From: Lachnospiraceae bacterium
Lineage (GTDB): Bacteria; Bacillota; Clostridia; Lachnospirales; Lachnospiraceae
Assembly (NCBI GenBank): GCA_910575565.1
Contig: CAJTFL010000013.1
Coordinates: 49,847 to 113,846, forward strand
Direction: 5' to 3'
DNA: 64,000 nt
Part shown: piece after piece, positions 43,068 through 52,083 of the stretch
Numbering within the stretch: position 1 is the stretch's first letter
Layout: each line of letters starts with the position of its first letter
Position numbers and translations under genes: made by a program
Notes under the pieces: generated by a model
What the model saw: only the letters and a program-made list of their open reading frames with translations
Databases searched by the model: none
What the model was told of the DNA's origin: nothing

Positions 43068-43964
43068 ATGAAGCTTGTTACATATCAAATCGAACGTTTC
43101 CCCGTGTCTTTAGGAGTGCTTAACCGGGATGAGACGTTTATCTATCCCCTTCGCTCCCTTGAGATTGATTACCATACCATGCAGGAACTTATCGTAAAAG
43201 CCAGCGAGGGTGAGATGCAGCGGATCGCTTATGGCGCATCCCAGGAGCCGGAGGCCATATGCGGGGCGGCGCCCCTTTCTGATGTGAAGCTGTTAGCGCC
43301 TATTCCCCATCCTAATCAGGATGTGATCTGCCTGGGGATTAACTATATGGCCCATGCTGAGGAATCAGCCCGCTTTAAAAACGAAGCCTTTAACGGTGAA
43401 CGGCCTTATGCCGTTTATTTTTCCAAGCGGGCAAACGAGGCGGTAAGCCCAGGGGATCCGATCCCCAGCCACAGCGATATTGTGGACAGCCTGGATTATG
43501 AGGCGGAGCTGGCGGTGATCATCGGGAAAGAGGCAAGGAATGTGTCCGAAGAACAGGTAAAGCATTATCTTTTTGGCTATACCATCATCAATGACATCAG
43601 CGCCAGGAATATCCAGAACCGGCATAAGCAGTGGTATTTCGGCAAAAGCCTGGATGGCTTTCTGCCTATGGGGCCGTGCATTGTCACTACCGATGCCCTT
43701 CCCTACCCGCCGAAGCTTTCCATCCGCTCCAAGGTAAACGGGGAGCTGCGGCAGGATAGCAATACGTCTATGCTGATTTTCGGCATTGACCATGTGGTAA
43801 GCGAGCTTTCAAGGGGGATAGCCTTAAAGGCCGGAACCATTATCTCTATGGGAACTCCGGCCGGTGTGGGCATGGGCTTCGATCCGCCAAAATTTTTAAA
43901 GCCAGGTGATCGGATAGATTGTATCGTAGAGGGGATTGGAACTCTGTCAAACCATGTGGTTTAA
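43068..43964 (+). CDS. Fumarylacetoacetate hydrolase (FAH) family protein
   Basis: A 298-residue FAH-superfamily enzyme. The C-terminal catalytic domain has the family patterns CLGINYMAHAEE, LDYEAELAVIIGKEARN (metal-binding Glu pair), NDISARNIQ and GTPAGVGMGF. The superfamily hydrolyses or decarboxylates acylpyruvates and related 2-oxo acids. ATG 43068 follows GGAGGAAAGC. It is divergent from a TRAP importer for an organic acid, so it probably acts on that acid or its product; the exact substrate is unknown. Confidence 0.88.
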   Translation: MKLVTYQIERFPVSLGVLNRDETFIYPLRSLEIDYHTMQELIVKASEGEMQRIAYGASQEPEAICGAAPLSDVKLLAPIPHPNQDVICLGINYMAHAEESARFKNEAFNGERPYAVYFSKRANEAVSPGDPIPSHSDIVDSLDYEAELAVIIGKEARNVSEEQVKHYLFGYTIINDISARNIQNRHKQWYFGKSLDGFLPMGPCIVTTDALPYPPKLSIRSKVNGELRQDSNTSMLIFGIDHVVSELSRGIALKAGTIISMGTPAGVGMGFDPPKFLKPGDRIDCIVEGIGTLSNHVV

Positions 43965-44009
43965 CCGCCCTTGGAAGAATGCACAGATGAATTAAGGAGG
44001 ATTTAAGAA

Positions 44010-44963
44010 ATGAATGGAAAAATTGCAACCGCCGTCCTGGCGGCCTCCCTAAGCATGGCGGCGGCCTTGCCTGCTTTTGCCGGGCAATGGGAAAAAAACG
44101 GGACGGGCTGGTGGTATAATTACGGTGACGGGACTTATCCGGCCAATACCTGGGAATGGATTGACTCCGACCAGGACGGAAAGGCAGAGTGCTATCGGTT
44201 TGATGGGAATGGCTATGTGGTGGTCAGCGCTACCACGGCGGACGGATACCAGGTAAATGAGCAGGGGGCGTGGGTTGTGGACGGCGCGATCCAGACGAAG
44301 GCTCTTGAGGAGCCTGTAGGGCGGGAGCTTTCTCTCGACATCATGGTGCCGTACCGCGCTTACCTTGATTATCCCCGGGAGGAAAATTCCGCGGTAATCG
44401 CCTCGTTTTCTACCAGGGATTTCGGGGACGGCTATGCCCCCTCCCGGATAATCGATCGGGGAAGCTATTACGAGATTACCAGCGGCTATATCTTTGGCCC
44501 TTACATTATCCCGGAAAGCCTTTTGGCTACGCCCATAGCCCCAGGCACAGAGTTTACTTTGTACCTGTCCGATCAGGATAAAAACGTATCTTCAGCAATT
44601 TTCCGGGTAAATCATAACGGCTATTTTGATTACCTGGATGCTGACCGTAACTTGGTTCTGGAAAACTGTTATGCCCGGGAAAACCAGATGTGCGGCCCTG
44701 CTGACTGGGGATTTATCTATGACAAAATTTACCAGGGAAGCTTGTACATCGCCAAGGACTGCCAGGTGATTTCCGATTACACCATAACTTTCCAGGAATA
44801 CATCACCCAGTACCAGGAGTTGGGCCGTTTTGAATATGGGAAGAAAAGAGTTTACTCGGAAATTGACCATGGAGAAATTGATGAGATTTCCTGCCAGGCT
44901 TTTCCGGCCTTCGATCCCAATACGGGGATGATCGTTAAGCTGTATGAGCATATTGGGGTGTAA
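44010..44963 (+). CDS. Secreted protein with choline-binding-like cell-wall repeats (paralogue)
   Basis: A 317-residue exported protein with a signal peptide ending AFA before GQW. Residues about 25-100 carry the same aromatic repeats as the 16260 protein (GTGWWYNYGDGTYPANTWEWIDSDQDGK, then DGYQVNEQGAWVVDGAIQTK). The remaining ~210 residues are a different domain of unknown function with many aromatic residues. AAGGAGGATTTAAGAA precedes the ATG. It follows the FAH-family gene by 45 bp but probably has no metabolic link to it. Confidence 0.83.
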   Translation: MNGKIATAVLAASLSMAAALPAFAGQWEKNGTGWWYNYGDGTYPANTWEWIDSDQDGKAECYRFDGNGYVVVSATTADGYQVNEQGAWVVDGAIQTKALEEPVGRELSLDIMVPYRAYLDYPREENSAVIASFSTRDFGDGYAPSRIIDRGSYYEITSGYIFGPYIIPESLLATPIAPGTEFTLYLSDQDKNVSSAIFRVNHNGYFDYLDADRNLVLENCYARENQMCGPADWGFIYDKIYQGSLYIAKDCQVISDYTITFQEYITQYQELGRFEYGKKRVYSEIDHGEIDEISCQAFPAFDPNTGMIVKLYEHIGV

Positions 44964-45028
44964 GCCTGGAGAAGAAGTGAAGCTTGAAAAATGAAACAGG
45001 CTTGAACAATAAAAAACATGAAAATGAC

Positions 45029-45105
45029 AGGCCAGGGAAAGTTTTCGCTTTTTCTGGCCTACATGAATGAAAAAGGGAACAAACCATTTCCGGTTTATTC
45101 CCCTT
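45029..45105. terminator. Two consecutive hairpins, bidirectional terminator region
   Basis: AGGCCAG (45029-45035) pairs with CTGGCCT (45054-45060), flanked by A/T-rich pairing. Then GGGAACAAACC (45075-45085) pairs with GGTTTATTCCC (45092-45102) with one mismatch. They lie between the rightward cell-wall protein and leftward rubrerythrin genes. Confidence 0.7.
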
Positions 45106-45128
45106 ATTGTTTGCAATCGGCTTTCTAA

Positions 45129-45680
45129 TTAGCCAAAGTACCTCTTAAGCAGCCCCTGGAATGCACAGCCGTGCCTTGCTTCGTCCTTAGCCATCTCATG
45201 AACAGTGTCATGGATTGCGTCTAAGTTAGCTTTCTTAGCCCTTCCGGCTAAGTCTAACTTACCGGCGGTAGCGCCGTTCTCGGCAGCCACCCGCAGCTCT
45301 AAGTTCTTCTTGGTGCTGGTGGTTACAACTTCGCCTAACAGCTCGGCGAATTTGGCAGCGTGCTCGGCTTCCTCGAAAGCAGCGGTCTTGTAGTACTCGC
45401 CGATCTCCGGATAACCCTCGCGGAAAGCCTGGCGGGACATGGCTAAATACATCCCAACCTCGGAACATTCTCCTTCAAAGTTGGCGCGCAGATCAGCAAT
45501 GATGTCCTCAGAAACGCCCTCAGCCTTGCCTACGCCGATTTCATGCTGGCAAGCCCAGGTTAAGCCTTCTGCTGCCTGCTCTTTAAACTTATCGGCGCCA
45601 GCCTTGCATACTGGACATACGTCGGGAGCCTTCTCGCCTTCATAAATGTAACCGCATACTGTACATACCCATTTCTTCAT
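45129..45680 (-). CDS. Reverse rubrerythrin (rubredoxin-first peroxidase)
   Basis: A 183-residue protein with an N-terminal rubredoxin-type iron site (CTVCGYIY ... CPVCKAG) followed by a ferritin-like four-helix domain with metal-binding Glu and His residues ([28 protein letters not shown]). This reversed order is typical of clostridial reverse rubrerythrins, which reduce H2O2 and O2 with electrons from NADH via a reductase. It lies next to a Fur/PerR gene transcribed in the same direction upstream, which fits a peroxide-defence locus. Confidence 0.94.
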   Translation of the reverse strand: MKKWVCTVCGYIYEGEKAPDVCPVCKAGADKFKEQAAEGLTWACQHEIGVGKAEGVSEDIIADLRANFEGECSEVGMYLAMSRQAFREGYPEIGEYYKTAAFEEAEHAAKFAELLGEVVTTSTKKNLELRVAAENGATAGKLDLAGRAKKANLDAIHDTVHEMAKDEARHGCAFQGLLKRYFG

Positions 45681-45817
45681 AAATCTGTTTCTCCTTTTCT
45701 TTGCTATATGGTCATATGGTTTCCTGTAGATTTAGCTGTGCAATCATAAAACAAGAATGATTACTGATATCACTTTATCATATCCGTCCCTCGATGTCAA
45801 GTGGATTTGTGATTTTT

Positions 45818-46252
45818 TTAAGGGATATTTTTGCCATCTGAAGAAGCATCGTGCTCCGTGCGTTCTTCCTTTTCCCGGCAGCTGTCGCAGATGCCGTAGA
45901 AGGTAGTGGTGTGGCTTTCCACGGTTCCGTCATAGCAGCGCCTGGCCAAAGCGTTGATTTCATCTAAAGGGCCTAAGGGCATATCGCTGACCTGGCGGCA
46001 GCGCTTGCAGACAAAGTGATAGTGGGGCAGTATTCTGCCGTCAAAATGATCGGAGCCATCTCCAAAGTTCATCTTCTGGATTTCGCCGAGTTCTACCAAA
46101 AGGTTTAAGTTACGATACACAGTCCCCAGGCTGATGCTGGGGAATTCTTCCCGGATATCGGCGTACACAACGTCGGCGGTGGGGTGGTCGCGCCGGGCAG
46201 CAAGGCTTTTTTTGATGGATTCCCGCTGGCGGCTGTATTTTAATGTTTTCAT
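45818..46252 (-). CDS. Fur-family regulator, PerR-like
   Basis: A 144-residue Fur-family repressor. The winged helix (HPTADVVYADIREEFPSISLGTVYRNLNLLVELGEIQKM) is followed by the metal sites: HFDGRILPHYHFVCKRC with Cys-x2-Cys and ICDSC as the second Cys pair of the structural zinc site. Its position directly upstream of rubrerythrin in the same direction, and a short regulatory region between them, point to a PerR-type peroxide sensor. The C-terminal tail is charged and poorly conserved. Confidence 0.92.
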   Translation of the reverse strand: MKTLKYSRQRESIKKSLAARRDHPTADVVYADIREEFPSISLGTVYRNLNLLVELGEIQKMNFGDGSDHFDGRILPHYHFVCKRCRQVSDMPLGPLDEINALARRCYDGTVESHTTTFYGICDSCREKEERTEHDASSDGKNIP

Positions 46253-46271
46253 GCCGGCTCCTTTCTGCGTA

Positions 46272-46322
46272 TATTAATAATAATTACTGTTTTAGTATAT
46301 ACAAAAATCAAGTGAAAGTCAA
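46272..46322 (-). promoter_or_regulatory. Promoter and possible Fur/PerR box upstream of the regulator
   Basis: Read on the minus strand: TTGACT (46322-46317), 17-bp spacer, TATACT (46299-46294). Just downstream is AGTAATTATTATTAAT (46289-46274), which resembles a PerR/Fur operator (TTATAATnATTATAA). Autoregulation is likely. Confidence 0.65.
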
Positions 46323-46398
46323 TACGGTTTTACCCTTTCCCTTTTAGGGAAATCATGGTATAATTAAGGAAAGAAGGCAGAAAGGAAGTGCATATCAT

Positions 46399-47325
46399 AT
46401 GGATCAGGAGATAATGGATCAGGAAATGGATAAATCGGAAACCATGGCCGATTATGAGGCGGAGCTTGAAGCGTCCTTTAAGACGGTGAAGGAGGGAGAT
46501 ATCCTTACCGGAACCGTGATTAGCGTGGATGATGACCAGGCAGTCCTGGATTTGAAATATTATGCAGAAGGGATTATCACCAAGGATCAGTTTTCCAACG
46601 ATCCGGATTTCCGGTTAAAGGAAGAAATCCATCCGGGAGATGAGATTACGGCTACCGTGGTGAAGAAAGACGACGGGGAGGGGAACATCCTTCTCTCCAA
46701 AAAGGAAGCTAATGACATCTTAGCTTGGGACAAGCTAAAGCAGATGATGGAAGAGCGGACCGTGGTTAAGGTAAAGATTTCCGAGATCGTAAAGAGCGGG
46801 GCGGTGGCTTATTTGGAGGGCATCCGGGCGTTTATCCCCGCCTCTAAGCTTGCCGCGGAGTATGTGGAGAATTTAGAGGAGTGGAACGGCAAAACCATCG
46901 AGGTTACGGTGATCACCGCCGAGGAAGAAGGAAGGCGCTTAGTGCTTTCCGGGCGGGAAGTGGCCAGGGAAAAGCTGGCCGATGAGCGGAAAAAGAAGGT
47001 GGCTAAATGCCAGGCAGGCGCTGTGGTAGAGGGGACGGTGGAAACCTTAAAGGATTACGGCGCGTTTGTCACGCTGGAGAATGGCCTGACCGGGCTGCTG
47101 CATATCTCCCAGATCAGCAGCCAGCGGATCAAGCATCCCGGCGTGGTGTTAAAGGAAGGACAGAACATTAAAGTAAAGATTCTTTCTGCGGAGAATGGGA
47201 AGATCAGCCTGTCTATGAAGGCAATCCAGCCGGAGGATGAGCCGGAAGAAGTATTTGATTACCAGGAAAGCGGGGCGGCCACTACTGGCTTGGGCGCTCT
47301 GTTAAAAGGATTAAAGTTGCAGTAA
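46399..47325 (+). CDS. S1 RNA-binding domain protein (RpsA-like)
   Basis: A 308-residue protein with three S1-type OB domains: about 28-100 (GDILTGTVISVDDDQAVLDLKYYAEGIITKDQF), about 115-185 (degenerate) and about 208-276 (GAVVEGTVETLKDYGAFVTLENGLTGLLHISQIS), the last being the best match. Such proteins bind mRNA and may act with the ribosome. The ATG at 46399 is preceded by AAAGGAAG; a second ATG at 46414 lies in a duplicated ATGGATCAGGA stretch. It is followed by a small alarmone synthetase. Confidence 0.88.
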   Translation: MDQEIMDQEMDKSETMADYEAELEASFKTVKEGDILTGTVISVDDDQAVLDLKYYAEGIITKDQFSNDPDFRLKEEIHPGDEITATVVKKDDGEGNILLSKKEANDILAWDKLKQMMEERTVVKVKISEIVKSGAVAYLEGIRAFIPASKLAAEYVENLEEWNGKTIEVTVITAEEEGRRLVLSGREVAREKLADERKKKVAKCQAGAVVEGTVETLKDYGAFVTLENGLTGLLHISQISSQRIKHPGVVLKEGQNIKVKILSAENGKISLSMKAIQPEDEPEEVFDYQESGAATTGLGALLKGLKLQ

Positions 47326-47352
47326 ATTTGCAGTAAGGAGAGGAATGTAAGA

Positions 47353-48021
47353 TTGAAGAATATCTTAAAAAGCCAGGAGGAAGTGGACCGATGGGAGGAG
47401 GCCATGTTCCTCTATGACTCAGCCTTAAAGAAAATGACCTTAAAGGCTAAGATTATGAATGATGAGTTTGTCCATCGGTATCGGTATAACCCGATAGAGC
47501 ATATTAAGTCCCGCTTGAAGACGGCGGACAGCATAGTCAGGAAGCTGCAGCAGGATGGATATGAAGTGACCATCGACAATATGAACGCAAAACTCAGTGA
47601 CATTGCAGGGGTAAGGATTATCTGCTCCTTTACCTCCGATATTTACCAGATTGCGGACACGATTGGCAGGCAGGAAGACATTACGGTGCTGTATGTGAAG
47701 GATTATATCAAAAACCCTAAGCCAAACGGATATAAAAGCTACCATATGGTGGTGTCCGTGCCCATATTTTTAAGCAACTGCCGCAGGGATATGAAAGTGG
47801 AGGTGCAGATCCGATCGGTGGCCATGGATTTTTGGGCAAGCTTAGAGCATAAGATTGCTTATAAATTTGAGGGAGATGCCCCGGAGGGGCTGTTAAAGGA
47901 TTTAAAGACCTGCGCGGATATGGTGGATATGCTGGACAATAAAATGTATTCCCTAAACGAGGCGCTGCTGGCTACGGTAAGCTCCTATAAGCGCGCAGGG
48001 TACGCTGGACACGCAGGATGA
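47353..48021 (+). CDS. Small alarmone synthetase (GTP pyrophosphokinase, RelQ/YjbM type)
   Basis: A 222-residue single-domain (p)ppGpp synthetase without the HD hydrolase domain. The RelA/SpoT synthetase core is intact: HIKSRLKTADSIVRKL, DIAGVRIICSFTSDIY, KPNGYKSYHMVVSVP and VEVQIRSVAMDFWASLEHKIAYK (the EVQIRT-type motif). It synthesises alarmone from ATP and GDP/GTP in the cytoplasm. The TTG start at 47353 follows AAGGAGAGG. Confidence 0.92.
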   Translation: MKNILKSQEEVDRWEEAMFLYDSALKKMTLKAKIMNDEFVHRYRYNPIEHIKSRLKTADSIVRKLQQDGYEVTIDNMNAKLSDIAGVRIICSFTSDIYQIADTIGRQEDITVLYVKDYIKNPKPNGYKSYHMVVSVPIFLSNCRRDMKVEVQIRSVAMDFWASLEHKIAYKFEGDAPEGLLKDLKTCADMVDMLDNKMYSLNEALLATVSSYKRAGYAGHAG

Positions 48022-48055
48022 CTTGGAATAGACCCATGAGGAAAGGCCGGAACGT

Positions 48056-49855
48056 ATGAAATTAGCGACGAAAATCGGGCAGGTAATCAAGCTGAACCTG
48101 ATGAACATTATCAGGTTTGAGGCGCTTTACCGGTTCCTGACAATTCCGTTGTATTTGCAGATGATTGACCGGGGGCTTAAGATGGTTTTGAAAGCCTCCG
48201 GTTACAGTTATGTAACGGCAGCTAACTTGGCGGAAATCTTGCTTGTTCCCTGGACATGGCTGTTTTTGGCGGCGGCTGGCCTTGTAGGCCTTTTCTTTTT
48301 GGCTGTGGAGATAGGGGCGCTGGTCACGGCTTACCAGGGAACGGTTTATTTGCGGAAAGTGCCGCCCTACGAGATGCTTGCAGGAGGCCTGCACAAGGTA
48401 GCGGACGAATGTGGAAAGGGGAATTGGAAGCTTTTTTTCCTCCTTGCCGGAAACTACATTCTGGTGAATCTGTTTTTGCTTTACCGGGTCCTTAGCCATG
48501 TAAAGCCGGTTAATTTTGTGATGGAGGAGCTGCTGGGGACAAGATTTGGGACGCCTTTTCTTTTTGCTGCATTCCTTATTCTGGCGGCCGTGCTCCTTCC
48601 CGGCGTATTTGCCCCCTACTTTTCCATGGTGGAGCAGAAATCCTTTGCAGACAGCTGGTGGAACAGCAGGCAGCTGATGAAAGACAGGGGGAAGTCCGTG
48701 GTGGGGATCTTGCTTGCCGGGAATGTGTGCCTGCTTTTGGCGGCGGTTTTGTTTTATCTGCTGGCGGTGGCGGCGGCAGCGGTGGCGGTAACGGTTCTGG
48801 TGAAAAGGAGCCTTCAGCTGGCGGTTTTAAGCGGGCTGGCGGGGCGGATTGAGCTGGCGGTGCTGCTGCTGTATAGCATCTTCATCAGTGTTTTGAACCT
48901 GGGGATGGTTACGGTGATTTATTACCATTATCAAGAGCGGCGGCTGGAGGAAAATTCCTGGCAGTTTTCCGGAAGGCTTTTAGGCAGGGGAGCCAGGAGG
49001 AAGCTTTTGCTGTCAGGCGCGGCCTTTGGGGCGGTCAGCGGCCTTTTCCTGTTTGATTTGGTTTACAATGGTTCCCGGGCAGGGGACGGCGCATTCCTGG
49101 AAATCCAGATTACCGCCCACAGGGGAAGCTCAAAAACCGCGCCGGAAAATACCATGGCGGCGGTAAAGGCCGCTGTGGAGGAGCTGGCAGATTTTGTGGA
49201 GCTGGATGTGCAGGAAACCTTGGACGGGGTGCTGGTTTTATGCCACGATACGAATTTATCCCGCCTGGCCGGGGTGAACCGGAGGGTATCAGAGCTGACG
49301 CTGGCGGAACTTTCTGAGCTTGACGTGGGCAGCTGGTTTTCCGAAGAATTTGCAGGGGAGAAGATACCGGAGCTCCGGAAGGTGATGGAGTATGCCAAGG
49401 GTCGGATAAAGCTGAATCTGGAGCTGAAAAACTTAGGGGATGATACCAGCCTTCCGGAGCAGGCGGCGGCGCTGGTTGCGGAGCTGGGCATGGAGGAGCA
49501 GTGCGTCATTTCTTCCGCCCGGATGCGGTATTTGGAGCGGGTGAAGGCAGCAAACCCGGATATCCATACGGGTTATATCGTGGCGGCGGCTTACGGCAAT
49601 TATTATGCCAATGATTGTTTGGATTTTATCAGCATCCGTTCCAGTTTTGTGAACCGGGAGTTTGTGGGGCGGGCTCATGGAGAAGGGAAGGCCGTTCACG
49701 CTTGGACGGTAAATTCGGCGGCGGAATTAGAGCAGATGAAGCTGGCCGGGGTGGATAATATTATCACCGATTATCCGGTAAAGGCCAGGGAGATTTGCTT
49801 TCGGGAGGAAGCCACGGAGAATCTGCTGGAATATTTGCGGATGGTGTTCCGGTAA
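48056..49855 (+). CDS. Membrane glycerophosphoryl diester phosphodiesterase
   Basis: A 599-residue protein: residues 1-335 form a multi-spanning membrane domain (GDPD membrane type) and residues about 345-580 a GDPD domain with [32 protein letters not shown] and NLELK. It hydrolyses glycerophosphodiesters to glycerol-3-phosphate, probably from lipid head groups or teichoic acid, outside the membrane. It begins 34 bp after the alarmone synthetase gene and is likely in one transcript with the S1 and alarmone genes. Confidence 0.92.
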   Translation: MKLATKIGQVIKLNLMNIIRFEALYRFLTIPLYLQMIDRGLKMVLKASGYSYVTAANLAEILLVPWTWLFLAAAGLVGLFFLAVEIGALVTAYQGTVYLRKVPPYEMLAGGLHKVADECGKGNWKLFFLLAGNYILVNLFLLYRVLSHVKPVNFVMEELLGTRFGTPFLFAAFLILAAVLLPGVFAPYFSMVEQKSFADSWWNSRQLMKDRGKSVVGILLAGNVCLLLAAVLFYLLAVAAAAVAVTVLVKRSLQLAVLSGLAGRIELAVLLLYSIFISVLNLGMVTVIYYHYQERRLEENSWQFSGRLLGRGARRKLLLSGAAFGAVSGLFLFDLVYNGSRAGDGAFLEIQITAHRGSSKTAPENTMAAVKAAVEELADFVELDVQETLDGVLVLCHDTNLSRLAGVNRRVSELTLAELSELDVGSWFSEEFAGEKIPELRKVMEYAKGRIKLNLELKNLGDDTSLPEQAAALVAELGMEEQCVISSARMRYLERVKAANPDIHTGYIVAAAYGNYYANDCLDFISIRSSFVNREFVGRAHGEGKAVHAWTVNSAAELEQMKLAGVDNIITDYPVKAREICFREEATENLLEYLRMVFR

Positions 49856-49959
49856 GGCGCAGCGTGGCTGCGGCGTTGTGCAGGGGAAAATCCGGCAAGG
49901 CAGAGAAAGAACGTAGAAAAAGAAAGGCAGGCAGTATGCCTGAGCAGTGGTTTGGCGGA

Positions 49960-50412
49960 ATGAAAGTAGTGGTGCAGAGAGTTTTGGAGGCTTCGGTGGC
50001 TGTGGAGGGCCGGGAATTAGGGCGCATCGGGAAGGGGCTTCTCCTCCTGGTAGGGATTTCTGGCCAGGATGACGAGAAGACGGCGGATCGGATGGCCGAT
50101 AAGATTTGCAAGCTGAGGATTTTTGAGGATGAAAACGGCAAGACGAACCTGTCTTTGGCCGATGTGGGCGGAGGGCTTTTGGTGATCAGCCAGTTTACCC
50201 TGTACGCTGACTGCCATAAGGGCAACCGCCCAAGCTTTATCCAGGCGGGGCAGCCGGACATGGCCCAGGCTCTTTATGAATATATGCTGGGCAGGTTTAA
50301 GGAGCGGGTTCCCGTAGTGGAGCAGGGAAGCTTCGGCGCGGATATGAAGGTATCCTTGGTTAATGACGGACCCTTTACCCTGGCGCTGGACAGCGGGGAG
50401 CTGTTTAAATAA
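49960..50412 (+). CDS. dtd: D-aminoacyl-tRNA deacylase
   Basis: A 150-residue Dtd that frees tRNAs mischarged with D-amino acids or glycine. Conserved VQRVLEASV, the SQFTLY motif, KGNRPSF and the GPFT motif (cross-subunit Gly-cisPro region in relatives) are present. I place the start at ATG 49960 because homology begins at [11 protein letters not shown] 49936 with AGGCAGG upstream would add eight residues. It is followed after 25 bp by the aminopeptidase gene. Confidence 0.93.
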   Translation: MKVVVQRVLEASVAVEGRELGRIGKGLLLLVGISGQDDEKTADRMADKICKLRIFEDENGKTNLSLADVGGGLLVISQFTLYADCHKGNRPSFIQAGQPDMAQALYEYMLGRFKERVPVVEQGSFGADMKVSLVNDGPFTLALDSGELFK

Positions 50413-50437
50413 AGATTAAGAAAAACGGAGGATAAAA

Positions 50438-51832
50438 ATGGCGAAAAAGACAAAGGGCCAGGAGCTGGCCGAGAAACTGACCTGGAGCACACCGAATATT
50501 GGGAAGAAGGCTCCAAAGCAGATGAACAAGGCCCAAAAATTCTGTGAGGGCTACAAGAAATTCCTGGATGAGGGAAAGACGGAGCGGGAATGCGTCCGGT
50601 ATGGGGTAAAGCTGCTGGAGAAAAACGGATACCGGCCTTTCGACGCAGAGGGGAAGTATCAGCCTGGGGACAAGGTTTATTTCGTTAACCGGGGAAAATC
50701 CCTGATTGCCACCACCTTTGGCCGGGAGCCTTTGGAAAACGGGGTGCGGATAAACGGAGCCCATATCGATTCCCCAAGGCTGGATTTAAAGCCTAACCCC
50801 ATGTATGAGAAAGAGGATTTGGCTTACTTAAAAACCCATTATTACGGGGGAATCCGCAAATACCAGTGGGGGGTCACGCCCCTTGCCATGCATGGCGTAG
50901 TGTTTAAGAAGGACGGCACGGCGGTGGAGATTTCCATCGGGGAGAAGCCCCAGGATCCGGTGTTCTGTGTTACGGATCTTCTCCCCCATCTGTCTGCCCG
51001 GCAGAATGAGCGTCCCTTAAAGGAAGGGCTTAAGGGAGAAGAATTAAATATCCTTATCGGTTCCCTGCCCTTTCAGGATCCGGAGGTAAAGGAACCGGTT
51101 AAGCTTTTGGCTCTCCAGCTGTTGAATGAGCAGTATGGGATTACGGAGGCTGATTTCTACCGGGCGGAGATTGAGATGGTTCCGGCAGTTAAGGCCGCGG
51201 ATGTAGGCTTAGACCGCAGCTTGGTGGGGGCTTACGGGCAGGATGACAGGGTTTGCGCCTATACGGCCTTGATGGCGGAGATCGATACCCAGATGCCGGA
51301 GCACACTACGGTAACGATCCTGACGGACAAGGAAGAAATCGGCTCCGAGGGCACGACAGGGCTGAATTCCGATTACGTTCTCCATTACATAGAGGATTTG
51401 GCGGATATGGCTCAGATTCCGGTGCGCCGGGTGCTGCGCAATTCCATCTGCCTTTCTTCTGACGTAAATGCCGCTTACGATCCGAATTTTGCGGATGTGT
51501 ATGAAAGCAATAATTCCTGCTATGTGAATAAAGGCTGCGTGCTGATGAAGTACACCGGATCCAGGGGAAAAGGCGGCTCCAATGATGCGGGGGCGGAGAT
51601 TATGGCAAAGGTGATTGCCATCCTGGAGAAGGAAGGGGTATACTGGCAGGCAGGCGAGCTGGGAAAGGTAGACGAAGGGGGCGGCGGAACCATCGCCAAA
51701 TACGTGGCCCATATGGATGTGGATACCGTGGATTTAGGAGTGCCCATCCTTTCCATGCATTCGCCCTTTGAGCTGGCTTCCAAGCTGGATGTGTGGAATA
51801 CCTACCGGGCGTTTAAGGCGTTTTACCAATAA
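50438..51832 (+). CDS. M18-family aminopeptidase
   Basis: A 464-residue cytoplasmic zinc aminopeptidase of family M18. Metal-site segments are in place: GAHIDSPRL (first His/Asp), DKEEIGSEGTTG (Glu pair), SSDVNAAYDPNF and the closing LSMHSPFELASK. Relatives cleave N-terminal acidic or hydrophobic residues from peptides. GGAGGATAAAA precedes the ATG. It is probably cotranscribed with dtd. Confidence 0.95.
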   Translation: MAKKTKGQELAEKLTWSTPNIGKKAPKQMNKAQKFCEGYKKFLDEGKTERECVRYGVKLLEKNGYRPFDAEGKYQPGDKVYFVNRGKSLIATTFGREPLENGVRINGAHIDSPRLDLKPNPMYEKEDLAYLKTHYYGGIRKYQWGVTPLAMHGVVFKKDGTAVEISIGEKPQDPVFCVTDLLPHLSARQNERPLKEGLKGEELNILIGSLPFQDPEVKEPVKLLALQLLNEQYGITEADFYRAEIEMVPAVKAADVGLDRSLVGAYGQDDRVCAYTALMAEIDTQMPEHTTVTILTDKEEIGSEGTTGLNSDYVLHYIEDLADMAQIPVRRVLRNSICLSSDVNAAYDPNFADVYESNNSCYVNKGCVLMKYTGSRGKGGSNDAGAEIMAKVIAILEKEGVYWQAGELGKVDEGGGGTIAKYVAHMDVDTVDLGVPILSMHSPFELASKLDVWNTYRAFKAFYQ

Positions 51833-52083
51833 AATCTGCCGTCCGTTTGGCCAGAGCCTGGCACAAACCGCAGGGTTGGATGATTTTGGATAACCTTAAA
51901 GTTTTATGAATTTGGCGGAAACTCTTTTTTTTCCCGGTGTCCTATGTTATAACTATTAGAACACGCTGCCAGGCGGTTTGCGGGCAGGCAGGGGCAGCTT
52001 TTGCCGATTAAGCCTGCCTGGCAATGCAGGGATCTGCTGCATTTTGGCAAGCGTGCAGATGAAATAGCAAAGGAACAGGGATA

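Noticed and set aside
49795..49959. Extended N-terminus for the D-aminoacyl-tRNA deacylase
   Set aside because: The frame is open, but it overlaps the end of the phosphodiesterase gene and homology begins only at 49960.
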